Source of the DNA: Thermoplasmatota archaeon
Lineage (GTDB): Archaea > Thermoplasmatota > E2 > UBA202 > JdFR-43
DNA: 49,552 nucleotides
Direction of reading: 5' to 3'
Assembly: GCA_029258955.1 (NCBI GenBank)
Contig: JAPDJT010000022.1
Location: forward strand, 1-49,552
In this document: positions 1 to 7,675 of the stretch, in pieces
Numbering within the stretch: the first letter of the stretch is position 1
Layout of the letters: the number at the start of each line of letters is the position of its first letter
Notes under the pieces: model-generated
The model's input: only the letters and a program-made list of their open reading frames with translations
Databases searched by the model: none
Told to the model about the DNA's origin: nothing
Made by a program: the position numbers and the translations under genes

Positions 1-1
1 T

Positions 2-397
2 TATCCTAAGAATAAACTCATTGTTATTGCAAATGCAGATTCAATTTTTCGATCAGATGCAATAGCTGCTTCTATAATGCTTGATGAAATTGAAACAAAA
101 GCTGATTACTTATTTGCAGATGCTGCTTATGATTCAGAAGAACTTCTTTTCAAATGTTATAGGGTTAGAAAATATCATAGAAATCCAAGAAAATATAGAA
201 GAAAAGTTATGAAAGATTTTGATGAGAATGCTTACAGAAGTTATAGAGGAGTAATAGAAGGAATATTTGGAGGGTTGGAGAATAGAAGATTATCATTTAC
301 AAGATATAAGAAAAAATCTAATGAGGATAAAACATGTAATTGCCTGGCTGCTGTGCATAATTTGCGGGTATGCATGGCAATTATATTTATTATATAA
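2..397 (+). CDS. DDE transposase, C-terminal part (5' end outside window)
   Basis: The reading frame is open from the left edge of the window, so the N-terminus lies outside it. The visible 131 residues carry two of the three catalytic acidic residues expected of an IS4/IS5-type DDE transposase: Asp in the ADAAYDSEE segment and Glu in the Y-x2-R-x3-E-x2-FG signature (YRSYRGVIEGIFG). The basic stretch between them is typical of these enzymes. The remaining 150 bp up to the next gene hold no gene I can recognise and probably include the IS right end, but I could not define terminal inverted repeats. Whether the element is intact cannot be judged from here. Confidence 0.75.
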   Translation, partial: YPKNKLIVIANADSIFRSDAIAASIMLDEIETKADYLFADAAYDSEELLFKCYRVRKYHRNPRKYRRKVMKDFDENAYRSYRGVIEGIFGGLENRRLSFTRYKKKSNEDKTCNCLAAVHNLRVCMAIIFII

Positions 398-534
398 AAC
401 ACCTGGAGATTGAAAAAATTCTGGAACGCTTTCCTTCAAATGTCTCAAAGTTTGAAAAATGCTTATCGAATTTGTAGTTATTTACAATCTGAGGTGAGAA
501 TTTCTTAACAGTTCTACCTTATAGAGAACCCAAA

Positions 535-545
535 TTTTATATATT
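535..545 (+). promoter_or_regulatory. TATA box of the HTH regulator gene
   Basis: The run TTTTATATATT is centred about 27 bp before the ATG at 567. This matches archaeal TATA-to-start spacing and supports a leaderless transcript beginning at that ATG rather than at the in-frame ATG at 549, which would lie upstream of the transcription start. Confidence 0.6.
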
Positions 546-566
546 ATTATGATTTTTATTATACAT

Positions 567-968
567 ATGATAGACAGAATAGAAAATAAAATTGCCGAAA
601 TTATGCGTCATTATGGTTTTGGAGAATGTGAAGCGAGAATAATAGCTATTCTAGCCTTACAAGGAAAAATGAGAGCAAAAGAGATTGCAGAAAAAATAGG
701 ATATGCCTACTCAACGGTAGTAAATACATTGAATTTTTTACGCAGAACTGGATTTGTGATAAAAGAGAAGGAGAAAAAAGTATATGTGTATTCAACAAAT
801 CTCGATTTTGTAAAAATAATAGAAGAAGACAGAAAAAGATTATCAAGTCTTCTAAATAGTTTAAAAGAAGAGATAATAAAGGCAGGGGAAAATTATAAAG
901 ATAAGTTCTCCAGCTTTATATTCAAAATAGAAAGTGCCTTAAAATATTTGGACAAGGAGGTGTGTTGA
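567..968 (+). CDS. winged-helix transcriptional regulator (TrmB/MarR-like)
   Basis: A 133-residue DNA-binding protein. Residues about 10-80 form a winged helix: a conserved 'reducing redundancy' helix (FGECEARIIAILAL), a turn and recognition helix (AKEIAEKIGYAYSTVVNTL) and a wing (KEKKVYVYS). The C-terminal half is a charged helix likely to dimerise. The start at 567 is chosen from the TATA box. The stop overlaps the start of the first radical SAM gene (TGATG), and a strong ribosome binding site AGGAGG lies inside the end of this gene, so it is translationally coupled to the two radical SAM genes and probably regulates them. The effector is unknown. Confidence 0.75.
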   Translation: MIDRIENKIAEIMRHYGFGECEARIIAILALQGKMRAKEIAEKIGYAYSTVVNTLNFLRRTGFVIKEKEKKVYVYSTNLDFVKIIEEDRKRLSSLLNSLKEEIIKAGENYKDKFSSFIFKIESALKYLDKEVC

Positions 969-2395
969 TGGAAACTTCAACAACAATAAGCATATTGAAA
1001 TCAACAATAGGAAATTCAGTTTCAAGAAGGGTTATAAAATCTTTGAGTAAATATTGCAAAAAAGATAAAAAGAATAGAATAGAGGTGGCCATTGAAATTT
1101 TTACAGGAAAAAGAAATGATGCATGTTTTGCATGTAGGATAGCGGAAAAAGTATTGAGAAAATTTTTAATAAGAGGCGGGGAAGCTTTTGGAGTAGATGA
1201 AGAAACGTTAAAGGAACGATTTAAAGATCCATACTGGGCGAAAGCTTTAGCATCTACACTGAAAGGAATAGCATATTTTGGAGTTCGTCGCCCCTTTACA
1301 GCTGGAGCACCGTATCAGATTGTGTGGGATGTTACTTATGCATGTAATTTGCGTTGTAAGCATTGTTATGCTAATGCTGGAAAATCGTTGCAGGATGAAC
1401 TAACGACTGAGCAAGCTAAAAGAGCAATAGATATTTTTGATAGAGCCGGTGTTACCATTCTTGCATTTTCTGGAGGTGAACCACTCGTTAGGCCGGATTT
1501 CTTTGAACTTGCAAAATATGCTTCCAATAAAGGAATGTATGTCGCTGTTGCAACAAATGGAACATTGATTGATGAGCAAGTAGCGAGAAAAATGAAGGAT
1601 GCCGGAATAAAATTTGTTCAGATTAGTGTTGATGGTGCAACGCCTGAGACACATGATGAATTCCGCGGCATTCCAGGAGCTTTTGAGCGCACAATCGAAG
1701 GAATAAAAAATGCCGTTAAGGAGGGCTTTTTTGTCGAGATTGCAACAACTGCGACAAAAAGCAATTATAAGGAAATTCCTGCAATAATTGATTTGGCTGA
1801 AGAATTGAAAGTAAATTGGCTTATGATATACAATTTTGTACCTACGGGAAGAGGGAAATTCATAATAGAAAATGATTTATCGCCAGAAGAAAGGGAAGAA
1901 TTGCTGAAAATGATCTATTACAAGAATAAGGAAACGAATGTTGAGATACTTTCTACGGCTCCTCAGCTTGCAAGAGTGGCTTTGCAGGAAGAATATAAGG
2001 AAAAAACTGGCGAAATTTTAATGCCGACCCATTTTTACAATGCTCATCTGCCAGGAAAACTTGCAAATCTTGCTGAATTCATTGGTGGGTGTGGAGCAGG
2101 CCGCTTTTATATGTCGATGCGCCCTAATGGAGACTTGCAGCCGTGCGTTTTTCTGCCCATTAAGGTTGGAAACATATTGGAAGACGATTTTGAAGAGATA
2201 TGGCTTCATAATAAAATTTTGAATGAGTTGCGTAACAAGGATTTGATTAGTGAATGTAACAAATGTCATTATCGTTATTATTGTGGCGGTTGCAGGGCGA
2301 GAGCATATGGTTATTTTGGAGATCATCTTGCTCCTGACCCTGGTTGCGTAATTAACAAGCATTCATATGAGCAGCTGGTGGAGACATGGAAGTAG
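968..2395 (+). CDS. radical SAM/SPASM domain protein
   Basis: A 475-residue radical SAM enzyme. After a roughly 110-residue N-terminal region comes the core with the [4Fe-4S] motif C-x3-C-x2-C (CNLRCKHC), a GGEP motif and a C-terminal SPASM region rich in cysteines (GCGAG, PC, CNKCHYRYYCGGC) that would bind auxiliary clusters. The layout resembles the AhbC/AhbD-PqqE-anaerobic sulfatase maturase superfamily, whose members modify peptides or tetrapyrroles. The substrate cannot be assigned from sequence alone. The ATG at 968 is preferred over the upstream GTG and TTG because AGGAGG at 955-960 is correctly spaced. It overlaps the next gene by 10 bp, so both are one operon with the upstream regulator. 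Confidence 0.85.
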   Translation: METSTTISILKSTIGNSVSRRVIKSLSKYCKKDKKNRIEVAIEIFTGKRNDACFACRIAEKVLRKFLIRGGEAFGVDEETLKERFKDPYWAKALASTLKGIAYFGVRRPFTAGAPYQIVWDVTYACNLRCKHCYANAGKSLQDELTTEQAKRAIDIFDRAGVTILAFSGGEPLVRPDFFELAKYASNKGMYVAVATNGTLIDEQVARKMKDAGIKFVQISVDGATPETHDEFRGIPGAFERTIEGIKNAVKEGFFVEIATTATKSNYKEIPAIIDLAEELKVNWLMIYNFVPTGRGKFIIENDLSPEEREELLKMIYYKNKETNVEILSTAPQLARVALQEEYKEKTGEILMPTHFYNAHLPGKLANLAEFIGGCGAGRFYMSMRPNGDLQPCVFLPIKVGNILEDDFEEIWLHNKILNELRNKDLISECNKCHYRYYCGGCRARAYGYFGDHLAPDPGCVINKHSYEQLVETWK

Positions 2396-3852
2396 TTCTG
2401 ACAGCAGATGAAACATTAATGAGTAATCATCATGGCAAAGAATTTCTGGGATTTGGCACTACATCGCCACCAAACTGGCTTCCAGAATGGCTTTTCCGTT
2501 ATCTTTTCTTTCCCAAGATTAAGAAGGTGAATGGTCAGCCCTGGCAGGCCCCCTACGGATTAAGAAAAATAGAGGCAAAACTTATAGATGCTGGAATAGA
2601 TGCAAGCGTTGTATATCCTGACGACATAGCAAATCACGGTGCAAAAGTTCTGGGTATATATGTCATGGATCCTTTTGGCTGGGGTCCATCATCAACAACT
2701 TTTGCTGGAATAATGAAAACTGGAGAGCCATACAATGCAAAATATTTTGAATTGCTTTTCAAAAGCAAAGCATATAAAAAATTTAAGGAGGAAGGAGGCA
2801 GAACAATTGTAGGTGGCCCAGGAGTATGGCAATTTAAATATAATATGAAATTTGCGGATCGTTACAAAATAGATTGCATTTATGATGGAGAGGCAGAGAA
2901 GGATATTGTTGAGCTTTTCCATAAAGCTTTGAATGGGGAGAAATTGCCCAGATATATAGAAAAATTGCCCAATGAAGCTCCAAGCCTTGATGAAATTCCA
3001 GATATAAAAAAGCCGAGTGTAAATGGACTTGTAGAAATAGGGCGTGGATGTCCTCGTGGCTGTAAATTTTGCTCTGTAACTCTTCGCCCCTTGAGATGGT
3101 ATCCATATGAAAAAATTGAAAAGGAAATAAAGGTGAATGTTGAAGCTGGAGTCAGGGGAGGAATTTTGCATGCAGAAGATGTCATGTTGTATGGAGTGAA
3201 GAGTGTGATTCCAGATGAGGAAAAAGTTTTGAAAGTAAACGAGCTCGCAAAAAAATATTATGATACAATTTCATGGAGTCATGCTTCTTTTGCTGCTGTA
3301 GCTGCAAAGCCAAAAATAATTGAAAAAGTTGCAGAGATAATATGCGACGAAAAACAGAAATGGTGGGGAGCAGAAATGGGAATCGAAACAGGCTCAGCAG
3401 AGCTCATTAGAAAAGCAATGCCAGCAAAGGCAAAGCCATTCAAGCCAGAGCAATACCCAGAAATTGTTAAAGAAGCAGCAGGAGTAATGACTGATAATAA
3501 TCTCATACCTGCATGCACTTTGATAACTGGATTGCCAGAAGAAACTGAGGATGATGTCATAAAAACAATAGAGCTTATAGATGATTTAAAGGATTTTAAG
3601 AGCCTTATTGTACCTCTCTTTTTTGTTCCAATGGGCAAACTTAAGGATAAAGATTGGTTTAAGGAGCATGAAATGAATGAATTGCATCGCGAGTTACTCA
3701 TAAAATGTTTGCAGCATGACATAAAATGGGTGAAAATAATAGCCAATGAATATTTTCAGGAAAGAAAGAGAGATATTTTTCTAAAACCATTTTATGCCTT
3801 ATTTGTAAAAATTATTGAGTGGCAGGGAAAGAAAAAAGGGGTGCTGGAATGA
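2386..3852 (+). CDS. B12-binding-type/radical SAM protein
   Basis: A 488-residue protein with an N-terminal Rossmann-like region of the cobalamin-binding type (residues about 30-200, with VGGPGVW near 145) followed by a radical SAM core with C-x3-C-x2-C (CPRGCKFC) at about residue 227. The architecture is like the archaeal B12-binding/radical SAM families typified by M. jannaschii proteins, and more distantly BchE/MiaB-type enzymes. The canonical DxHxxG cobalamin motif is not obvious, so cobalamin binding is uncertain. It overlaps the SPASM-type enzyme, implying that the two act on the same unknown pathway, perhaps sequential steps on one substrate. Confidence 0.8.
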   Translation: MEVVLTADETLMSNHHGKEFLGFGTTSPPNWLPEWLFRYLFFPKIKKVNGQPWQAPYGLRKIEAKLIDAGIDASVVYPDDIANHGAKVLGIYVMDPFGWGPSSTTFAGIMKTGEPYNAKYFELLFKSKAYKKFKEEGGRTIVGGPGVWQFKYNMKFADRYKIDCIYDGEAEKDIVELFHKALNGEKLPRYIEKLPNEAPSLDEIPDIKKPSVNGLVEIGRGCPRGCKFCSVTLRPLRWYPYEKIEKEIKVNVEAGVRGGILHAEDVMLYGVKSVIPDEEKVLKVNELAKKYYDTISWSHASFAAVAAKPKIIEKVAEIICDEKQKWWGAEMGIETGSAELIRKAMPAKAKPFKPEQYPEIVKEAAGVMTDNNLIPACTLITGLPEETEDDVIKTIELIDDLKDFKSLIVPLFFVPMGKLKDKDWFKEHEMNELHRELLIKCLQHDIKWVKIIANEYFQERKRDIFLKPFYALFVKIIEWQGKKKGVLE

Positions 3853-4013
3853 TGAAGAAGGAATTAAAAAAGAAGTGGATTCGTTTTGAAAATAGAGACT
3901 TTTACAGAATTATCTGTAAAAACATCGTAAAGGAATATTTATCACTTGGAATAGCACACATTTATACAAAGAATAAACCCGATGAAATGGTTACCAAGGG
4001 ATATGAATATTAG
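3849..4013 (+). CDS. small basic protein, unknown
   Basis: A 54-residue lysine/arginine-rich ORF whose ATG overlaps the TGA of the second radical SAM gene, with a GGGGTG stretch at 3838-3843 as a possible ribosome binding site. It has no recognisable domain, transmembrane segment or metal motif. It could be a small partner of the radical SAM enzymes (for example a substrate peptide) or the remnant of a degraded gene, because the following 250 bp look like decayed coding sequence. Confidence 0.35.
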   Translation: MMKKELKKKWIRFENRDFYRIICKNIVKEYLSLGIAHIYTKNKPDEMVTKGYEY

Positions 4014-4236
4014 AATAAGCAAAGCAAAAATTTCATTCTTTAAGAGAGAAAGGAAAGAAACAGAGCTTGGATTTGCAAGAGGGAAAGCATATGCATGTAA
4101 ATGCTCAATAAACAAAGAAAATTTAGCCTCATTTGAAACTTCACTTTGAAGAATTGTTGAAGAATGGAAAGGAGATAAAGATTTTTTATCTATTTCTGAA
4201 AACAAAAGTGCATTCTTTTGCCTAAGCTTCCTGTAG
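4003..4236 (+). pseudogene. possible decayed small gene with in-frame TGA
   Basis: From an ATG at 4003, preceded by an AAGGGA, 48 codons of reasonable protein sequence run to a TGA at about 4147. The same frame then continues for another 28 or so codons to a TAG. Codon usage on both sides of the TGA looks alike, so this may be one short gene broken by a nonsense mutation. I do not recognise the family. Its position directly upstream of a hicA remnant would suit an antitoxin gene, but no HicB features are visible. Confidence 0.25.
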
Positions 4237-4283
4237 TAAGTGGGGAGCAGGTAATAAAATTATTGAAAAAGCTTAAATGTTAA
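4218..4283 (+). pseudogene. hicA toxin remnant (N-terminal fragment only)
   Basis: A TTG or adjacent codon opens a 21-residue reading frame, LPKLPVVSGEQVIKLLKKL. This closely resembles the N-terminus of HicA mRNA interferases (typically KLPxxSGKEVIKxLxKxGF). The frame stops at TAA 4281, before the conserved Gly-Ser-His region that carries the catalytic histidine, and a poly-A run and a dispersed repeat follow. What remains is therefore a non-functional stump of a toxin-antitoxin module. Confidence 0.5.
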
Positions 4284-4322
4284 AAAAGATGTAAATAAGG
4301 GTTTTTTGTCAAAAAAAAAAAA

Positions 4323-4393
4323 ACGAAAGAGAAGGTTATCATTAGCTTTTTGCATAAGATGGAATTTACTATGATAGCACCCAATCCATTTAT
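4323..4393 (+). repeat. dispersed palindromic repeat, copy 1
   Basis: A copy in forward orientation of the roughly 70-bp repeat found throughout the window. It has the left end GAAAG with GGTTATCATTAGC, the central TTTTTGCATAAGATGGAATTT and a degenerate right end. It lies directly after the hicA remnant and before tRNA-Arg. Confidence 0.55.
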
Positions 4394-4446
4394 TTTTTCG
4401 CAACTTCTGTAAACGGAGAAAAATTATGTTATCATTATTTATAAAA

Positions 4447-4519
4447 TGCCCGGACCGGGATTCGAACCCGGGTATGGGGGTCCGCAGCCCCCAAGGATAT
4501 CCTGCTACCCCATCCGGGC
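4447..4519 (-). tRNA. tRNA-Arg (anticodon GCG)
   Basis: A 73-nt cloverleaf on the minus strand: acceptor GCCCGGA/TCCGGGC, D-arm starting GGGTAGCAGG, anticodon stem GGGGG/CCCCC with loop CTGCGGA (anticodon GCG), a four-base variable loop and T-arm CCGGG-TTCGAAT-CCCGG, with discriminator A. CCA is not encoded. The tRNA begins at the very next base after the stop codon of cgi121, so the two must be cotranscribed or the tRNA promoter lies inside cgi121. The D-stem has one mismatch (T13-T22). Confidence 0.9.
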
Positions 4520-4990
4520 TTATTTCATTGCCTCCAATGAGCTCATTTTTTCAAATAGCAAATCATAATAAAAAGATTTGTCTACAGTTTTCATTTCTTT
4601 TTTGCTCACAAATTTGCTAAGCTTCTTGATGTTTTTCCTTAAAACTCTATTATCTATTTTTAAGCCAAGTTCTTTAATAAGTTTTCTTGCTTCTTTTTGG
4701 CTAATTCCATCGAAAATAAAGGCGTATCTTCCTTCGTTCTTTGCCCCAATAAATTCTAAAGCATCTTTTATTTGTCTTTTACATGAAGCATATAGCATGA
4801 ATTCCATTTCAAGATTTTTGCATCTATTTCTTTTTTCTTTAAATGCTCTTTTAGCCCTTTCATAAGCAACCTCTAAATGCTCTTTTCCACAAACCAAATC
4901 TGCATTTAAAACTTGAGCAAACTTAAATTTCTTTAATTTTTGCAAAACTCTCTCTACATCTATTTTACCTTTTGCTCCTATGACAATCAT
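4520..4990 (-). CDS. cgi121: KEOPS complex subunit Cgi121
   Basis: A 156-residue protein matching archaeal Cgi121 (homologue of human TPRKB). It shows the family pattern of an N-terminal beta/alpha region with the NAD-x-V-x-GKEHLEVAYERAKRAF motif (about residues 49-70), then ExxLYASCKRQIKDA and a glycine before the second half. Cgi121 binds Bud32 and helps KEOPS recruit tRNA for N6-threonylcarbamoyladenosine (t6A) at position 37. It is directly followed by tRNA-Arg with zero spacing. The partner enzyme Sua5, which makes the threonylcarbamoyl-AMP, is at 19.1 kb. Confidence 0.85.
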   Translation of the reverse strand: MIVIGAKGKIDVERVLQKLKKFKFAQVLNADLVCGKEHLEVAYERAKRAFKEKRNRCKNLEMEFMLYASCKRQIKDALEFIGAKNEGRYAFIFDGISQKEARKLIKELGLKIDNRVLRKNIKKLSKFVSKKEMKTVDKSFYYDLLFEKMSSLEAMK

Positions 4991-5041
4991 TTTTCTTTTA
5001 GCATGTTTTGCTTAAAAAGCTTTATGAATGAAAAAATGAAA

Positions 5042-5110
5042 AATGAAAGAATTAGTTGCTGTAACTTTGTTGCTGGAGAAATAAACCATAGCAATCCCCA
5101 ATTTCATTGA
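5042..5110 (+). repeat. dispersed palindromic repeat, copy 2
   Basis: A forward copy: AATGAAAGAATTAGTTGC at the left end, TTTGTTGCTGGAGAAAT in the centre and CATAGCAATCCCC with TTTCATT at the right end. It starts a cluster of three or four degenerate copies between cgi121 and the transposase pseudogene. Confidence 0.55.
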
Positions 5111-5126
5111 TTTTTTTGATTATCCA

Positions 5127-5192
5127 AATGAAAGATGAAAGATATGTTATTAATGGCTTTTTGCACGGGGTTTTGCTATAGCAACACTCTCA
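5127..5192 (+). repeat. dispersed palindromic repeat, copy 3 (right end lost)
   Basis: A forward copy beginning AATGAAAGATGAAAG, then GTTATTAATGGC, TTTTTGCACGG and TGCTATAGCAACA. The final TTTCATT is missing. A further right-end fragment with ACAACTTCTTTCATT lies at about 5229-5268. Confidence 0.5.
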
Positions 5193-5270
5193 GGGAAGAT
5201 AGAAATGCCATTAAATAAATGAAAAATGAATGTATAGGAGTAGCCATAACAACAACTTCTTTCATTGATT

Positions 5271-5325
5271 AATGAAAAATGGTGTCAAGCTATTATTGTA
5301 TGATATATTTGCTATTCATTTTTTC
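5271..5325 (+). repeat. dispersed palindromic repeat, degenerate copy
   Basis: A shortened copy with AATGAAAAATGGTGTCA, CTATTATTGTATG and TTGCTATTCATTTTT. The stretch from here to 5479 holds nothing else I can recognise. Confidence 0.35.
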
Positions 5326-5479
5326 AATAATCGACGTATGAAAAGGTGCTTTGTGGCATAATTCTACAACATTGAGATTCTCAGATCCACTGCTCGATTA
5401 ATGCAAATTTTATGTTTATTCAAACAATGGAATAAACATCGATTTCATTAAGCATAATGTTTAACATAGCATATTGGAA

Positions 5480-6045
5480 TTTAATTTCTTGTTTTTATTA
5501 CTGGTTCTATTCCATTGCTGTTCAGATAATTGAAATTTTTTCTGCTATCATAAGAACCATCTGCTATTGCCTTATTTGGTTTCTTACCTTTATTCTTCTC
5601 TGCCTTTTCTACTAATGAAGACAGCATTTTTCCATCCTCACTTTCCATTTATGACGAATCCATCCTCCACGATTTGCTACCTTTACTCCAGAGCTATCTA
5701 CAGCTATAACAAAATCTTCATTGCTTTCCTTCAATGTTTTGGGCAGTGGTATTTCAATTTTTATTGCTCTTCTTCTTATTGGCTAAATGATGGAACCTTT
5801 ATATTTGGAATGTATTTTGATAAAGCTCTTAGAAAACCTTCTATCTGCCTATACCTTATATGAATACAATCATGCAATATTTTCATGAAAACAGCAAAAC
5901 TCTCCAGATACTCATATGGCCTTCTTCTCTCCCCCTTATTCATTTTTTCAATTTCTTCATCCCATTTCTCTAAAAAATCTAAACTAAAGAGAATTCCTCC
6001 TCTTCTTATTAAATGCTCATTATATTCTTTCCAATTCCTCTTTTC
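5480..6045 (-). pseudogene. IS5-type transposase pseudogene
   Basis: On the minus strand, consecutive frames read as a DDE transposase of the archaeal IS5 group. The N-terminal part (RRGGILFSLDFLEKWDEE, then RRPYEYLESF and YRQIEGFLRALSKYIP) ends in a stop. A second piece in another frame carries the first catalytic Asp (VIAVDSSGVKVANRGGW). After a deletion of roughly 30 residues a third piece carries the second catalytic Asp (KAIADGSYDSRKNFNYL). The C-terminal third with the catalytic Glu is absent. It is thus broken by at least one stop or frameshift, an internal deletion and a 3' truncation, and cannot be active. Confidence 0.75.
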
Positions 6046-6155
6046 TAGCGCCCTATCCCCTGCTGGGGGACTGCCAGAAAATATAAGAATTATGGTTTAT
6101 ACCACAAAGCATGAAAAGGCAAAAGTTTTTATTTTTAATTCATCTTATCTTTTTA

Positions 6156-6707
6156 ATGGATGAAATTGAACATTTAAGGCAAGTACTTGACTATTTGCCT
6201 TGCAAAGTTTGTGAGGAAATAGTGCCAGAAGGAGAGAGAAAATATTTATGTACTGTATGTGCCAGAATAAATAGAGTAGTATCTGCAGAAAAAGCTATAC
6301 CAAAATGGAAAGTTGAAGGAGAAGAAGTTGTTGCTATTGAAGGAATGGAAATTGAAGAATTGAAACCAAAAGTTAGAATTATTGAGGGAGAAGAAGAAAA
6401 AGGGGAGGAAATTGAAGAAACAGAAAAAATAGAGGTTCTTGAGATTGGAGAAGAGATTAAAGAGGAAGAAGTGCAGATAGAAGAAGAACTTCCAGAGTGG
6501 GAGGCTGTAGGAGAGCCATATAAATACGGAGAATACACGCTATATACAAAAGAAGTTGAGTTAAAGGGAGGAAGGAAACAAAAAATATATTTCTTTAGTA
6601 AAAAGGAGCAAGAAGATGCTACACCAGCGCCGTTGCCAGAAGGATACGAAGTTAAGGTTAATGATAAAACAGGATTACCATTTCTTAAGAAAAAGACAGA
6701 GAAATAA
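6156..6707 (+). CDS. uncharacterised acidic protein with N-terminal zinc-finger-like motif
   Basis: A 183-residue protein. The N-terminus has two CxxC pairs (CKVC at about 17 and CTVC at about 34) that could bind zinc. A long Glu/Ile-rich middle (about 60-125) is predicted to be extended or coiled coil. A compact C-terminal segment (YTLYTKEVELKGGRKQKIYFF...TGLPFLKK) looks like a short beta-type motif that I have seen at the end of other Thermoplasmata proteins. The start is set by an AT-rich TATA-like stretch at about 6126-6136. Its stop overlaps the queA start (TAATG), so it heads the queA-tgt operon. No function is assigned. Confidence 0.6.
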   Translation: MDEIEHLRQVLDYLPCKVCEEIVPEGERKYLCTVCARINRVVSAEKAIPKWKVEGEEVVAIEGMEIEELKPKVRIIEGEEEKGEEIEETEKIEVLEIGEEIKEEEVQIEEELPEWEAVGEPYKYGEYTLYTKEVELKGGRKQKIYFFSKKEQEDATPAPLPEGYEVKVNDKTGLPFLKKKTEK

Positions 6708-7675
6708 TGGTTTTGGATTATAATTTGCCAAAAGAGAAAATAGCGCAAATACCGACTTTTCCAAGAGACCATTGCAAATTATTAGTTTTAAATGGTGAAA
6801 AAATTGAGCATAGAAAATTCTATGAAATTATAGATTATTTGCATAAGGGAGATGTGCTTGTTTTAAATGATACTAAAGTTATGAAAGCCCGTTTAATAGC
6901 AAGGAAACCAACTGGAGGAAAGCTCGATATTCTTATTATAAGAGAAAGAAATGGATTTTACGAATGCCTAATAAAGGGAAAATATAAGGAAGGAACAAAA
7001 TTTTTCATTGCTAACAAAGAAGGAGAAATTTTGGAAAAGAGGAATGGAAGGTGCTTAATTAAATTGCCATTGAATATGGAAGAAATAGAAAAATTTGGAA
7101 TAATGCCTACTCCTCCTTATATAAAGAGAGAAGTTGAAAATGAGGGATGGTATCAAACTGTATTTGCAAAGAAAAAAGGTTCTATTGCCGCCCCTACAGC
7201 GGGCTTGCATTTTACAGAGGAGTTGCTTAAAAAAATTGCTGAAAAAGGTGTAGAAATTGTTTATGTTACTTTACATGTTGGCTTAGCCACATTTATGCCG
7301 CCAGAAAAAATGAAAGAGGAAAAGGAATATTATTCCATTAGCGAGGAATCAGCAGAAAAAATAAATAATGCTAAGGGAAAAGTTGTAGCTGTAGGGACAA
7401 CAACAGTGAAAGCCTTAGAAAGCTCAGCAAAAAATGGAAAAGTTATTGCATCAGAAGGCTGGAGCAATTTGTTTATTTCTTTAGAACATAAATTCCAATC
7501 TCCTATTCAAGGTATGGTAACAAATTTCCATATGCCTAATTCTCCCCCATTAATAATGACAGCTGCATTTGCTGGCAAAGAATTGCTTATGAAAGCATAT
7601 GAAGAAGCTTTAAAGAAAGATTACAAATTTTTAAGTTTTGGAGATGCTATGCTTATATTAAGATGTTCGAAATAA
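6707..7675 (+). CDS. queA: S-adenosylmethionine:tRNA ribosyltransferase-isomerase QueA
   Basis: A 322-residue protein that aligns along its whole length with bacterial QueA, which transfers the ribosyl moiety of SAM to 7-aminomethyl-7-deazaguanine in tRNA to give epoxyqueuosine. Recognisable blocks are the N-terminal DYNLPKEKIAQIPTFPRDHCKLL, GDVLVLNDTKVMKARL, AAPTAGLHFTEELL, TLHVGLATF, AVGTTTVKALES, TNFHMPNSPPLIM and the terminal FLSFGDAML. It is slightly shorter than most bacterial QueA (about 340-350), with a compressed segment after LATF where bacterial enzymes carry a conserved histidine-containing stretch. It overlaps the bacterial-type tgt by 13 bp. QueA is normally a bacterial enzyme, so its presence here is unusual. 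Confidence 0.9.
   Translation: MVLDYNLPKEKIAQIPTFPRDHCKLLVLNGEKIEHRKFYEIIDYLHKGDVLVLNDTKVMKARLIARKPTGGKLDILIIRERNGFYECLIKGKYKEGTKFFIANKEGEILEKRNGRCLIKLPLNMEEIEKFGIMPTPPYIKREVENEGWYQTVFAKKKGSIAAPTAGLHFTEELLKKIAEKGVEIVYVTLHVGLATFMPPEKMKEEKEYYSISEESAEKINNAKGKVVAVGTTTVKALESSAKNGKVIASEGWSNLFISLEHKFQSPIQGMVTNFHMPNSPPLIMTAAFAGKELLMKAYEEALKKDYKFLSFGDAMLILRCSK

Noticed and set aside
4142-4236. In-frame TGA read as selenocysteine
   Set aside because: No SECIS-like hairpin was recognised, the ORF is short and next to a hicA stump, and pseudogene decay is simpler.
4990-5480. CRISPR array suspected from recurring similar segments
   Set aside because: Segments are degenerate, about 70 bp long, unevenly spaced and also found singly in distant gaps. 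There are no short exact repeats with uniform spacers and no cas genes.
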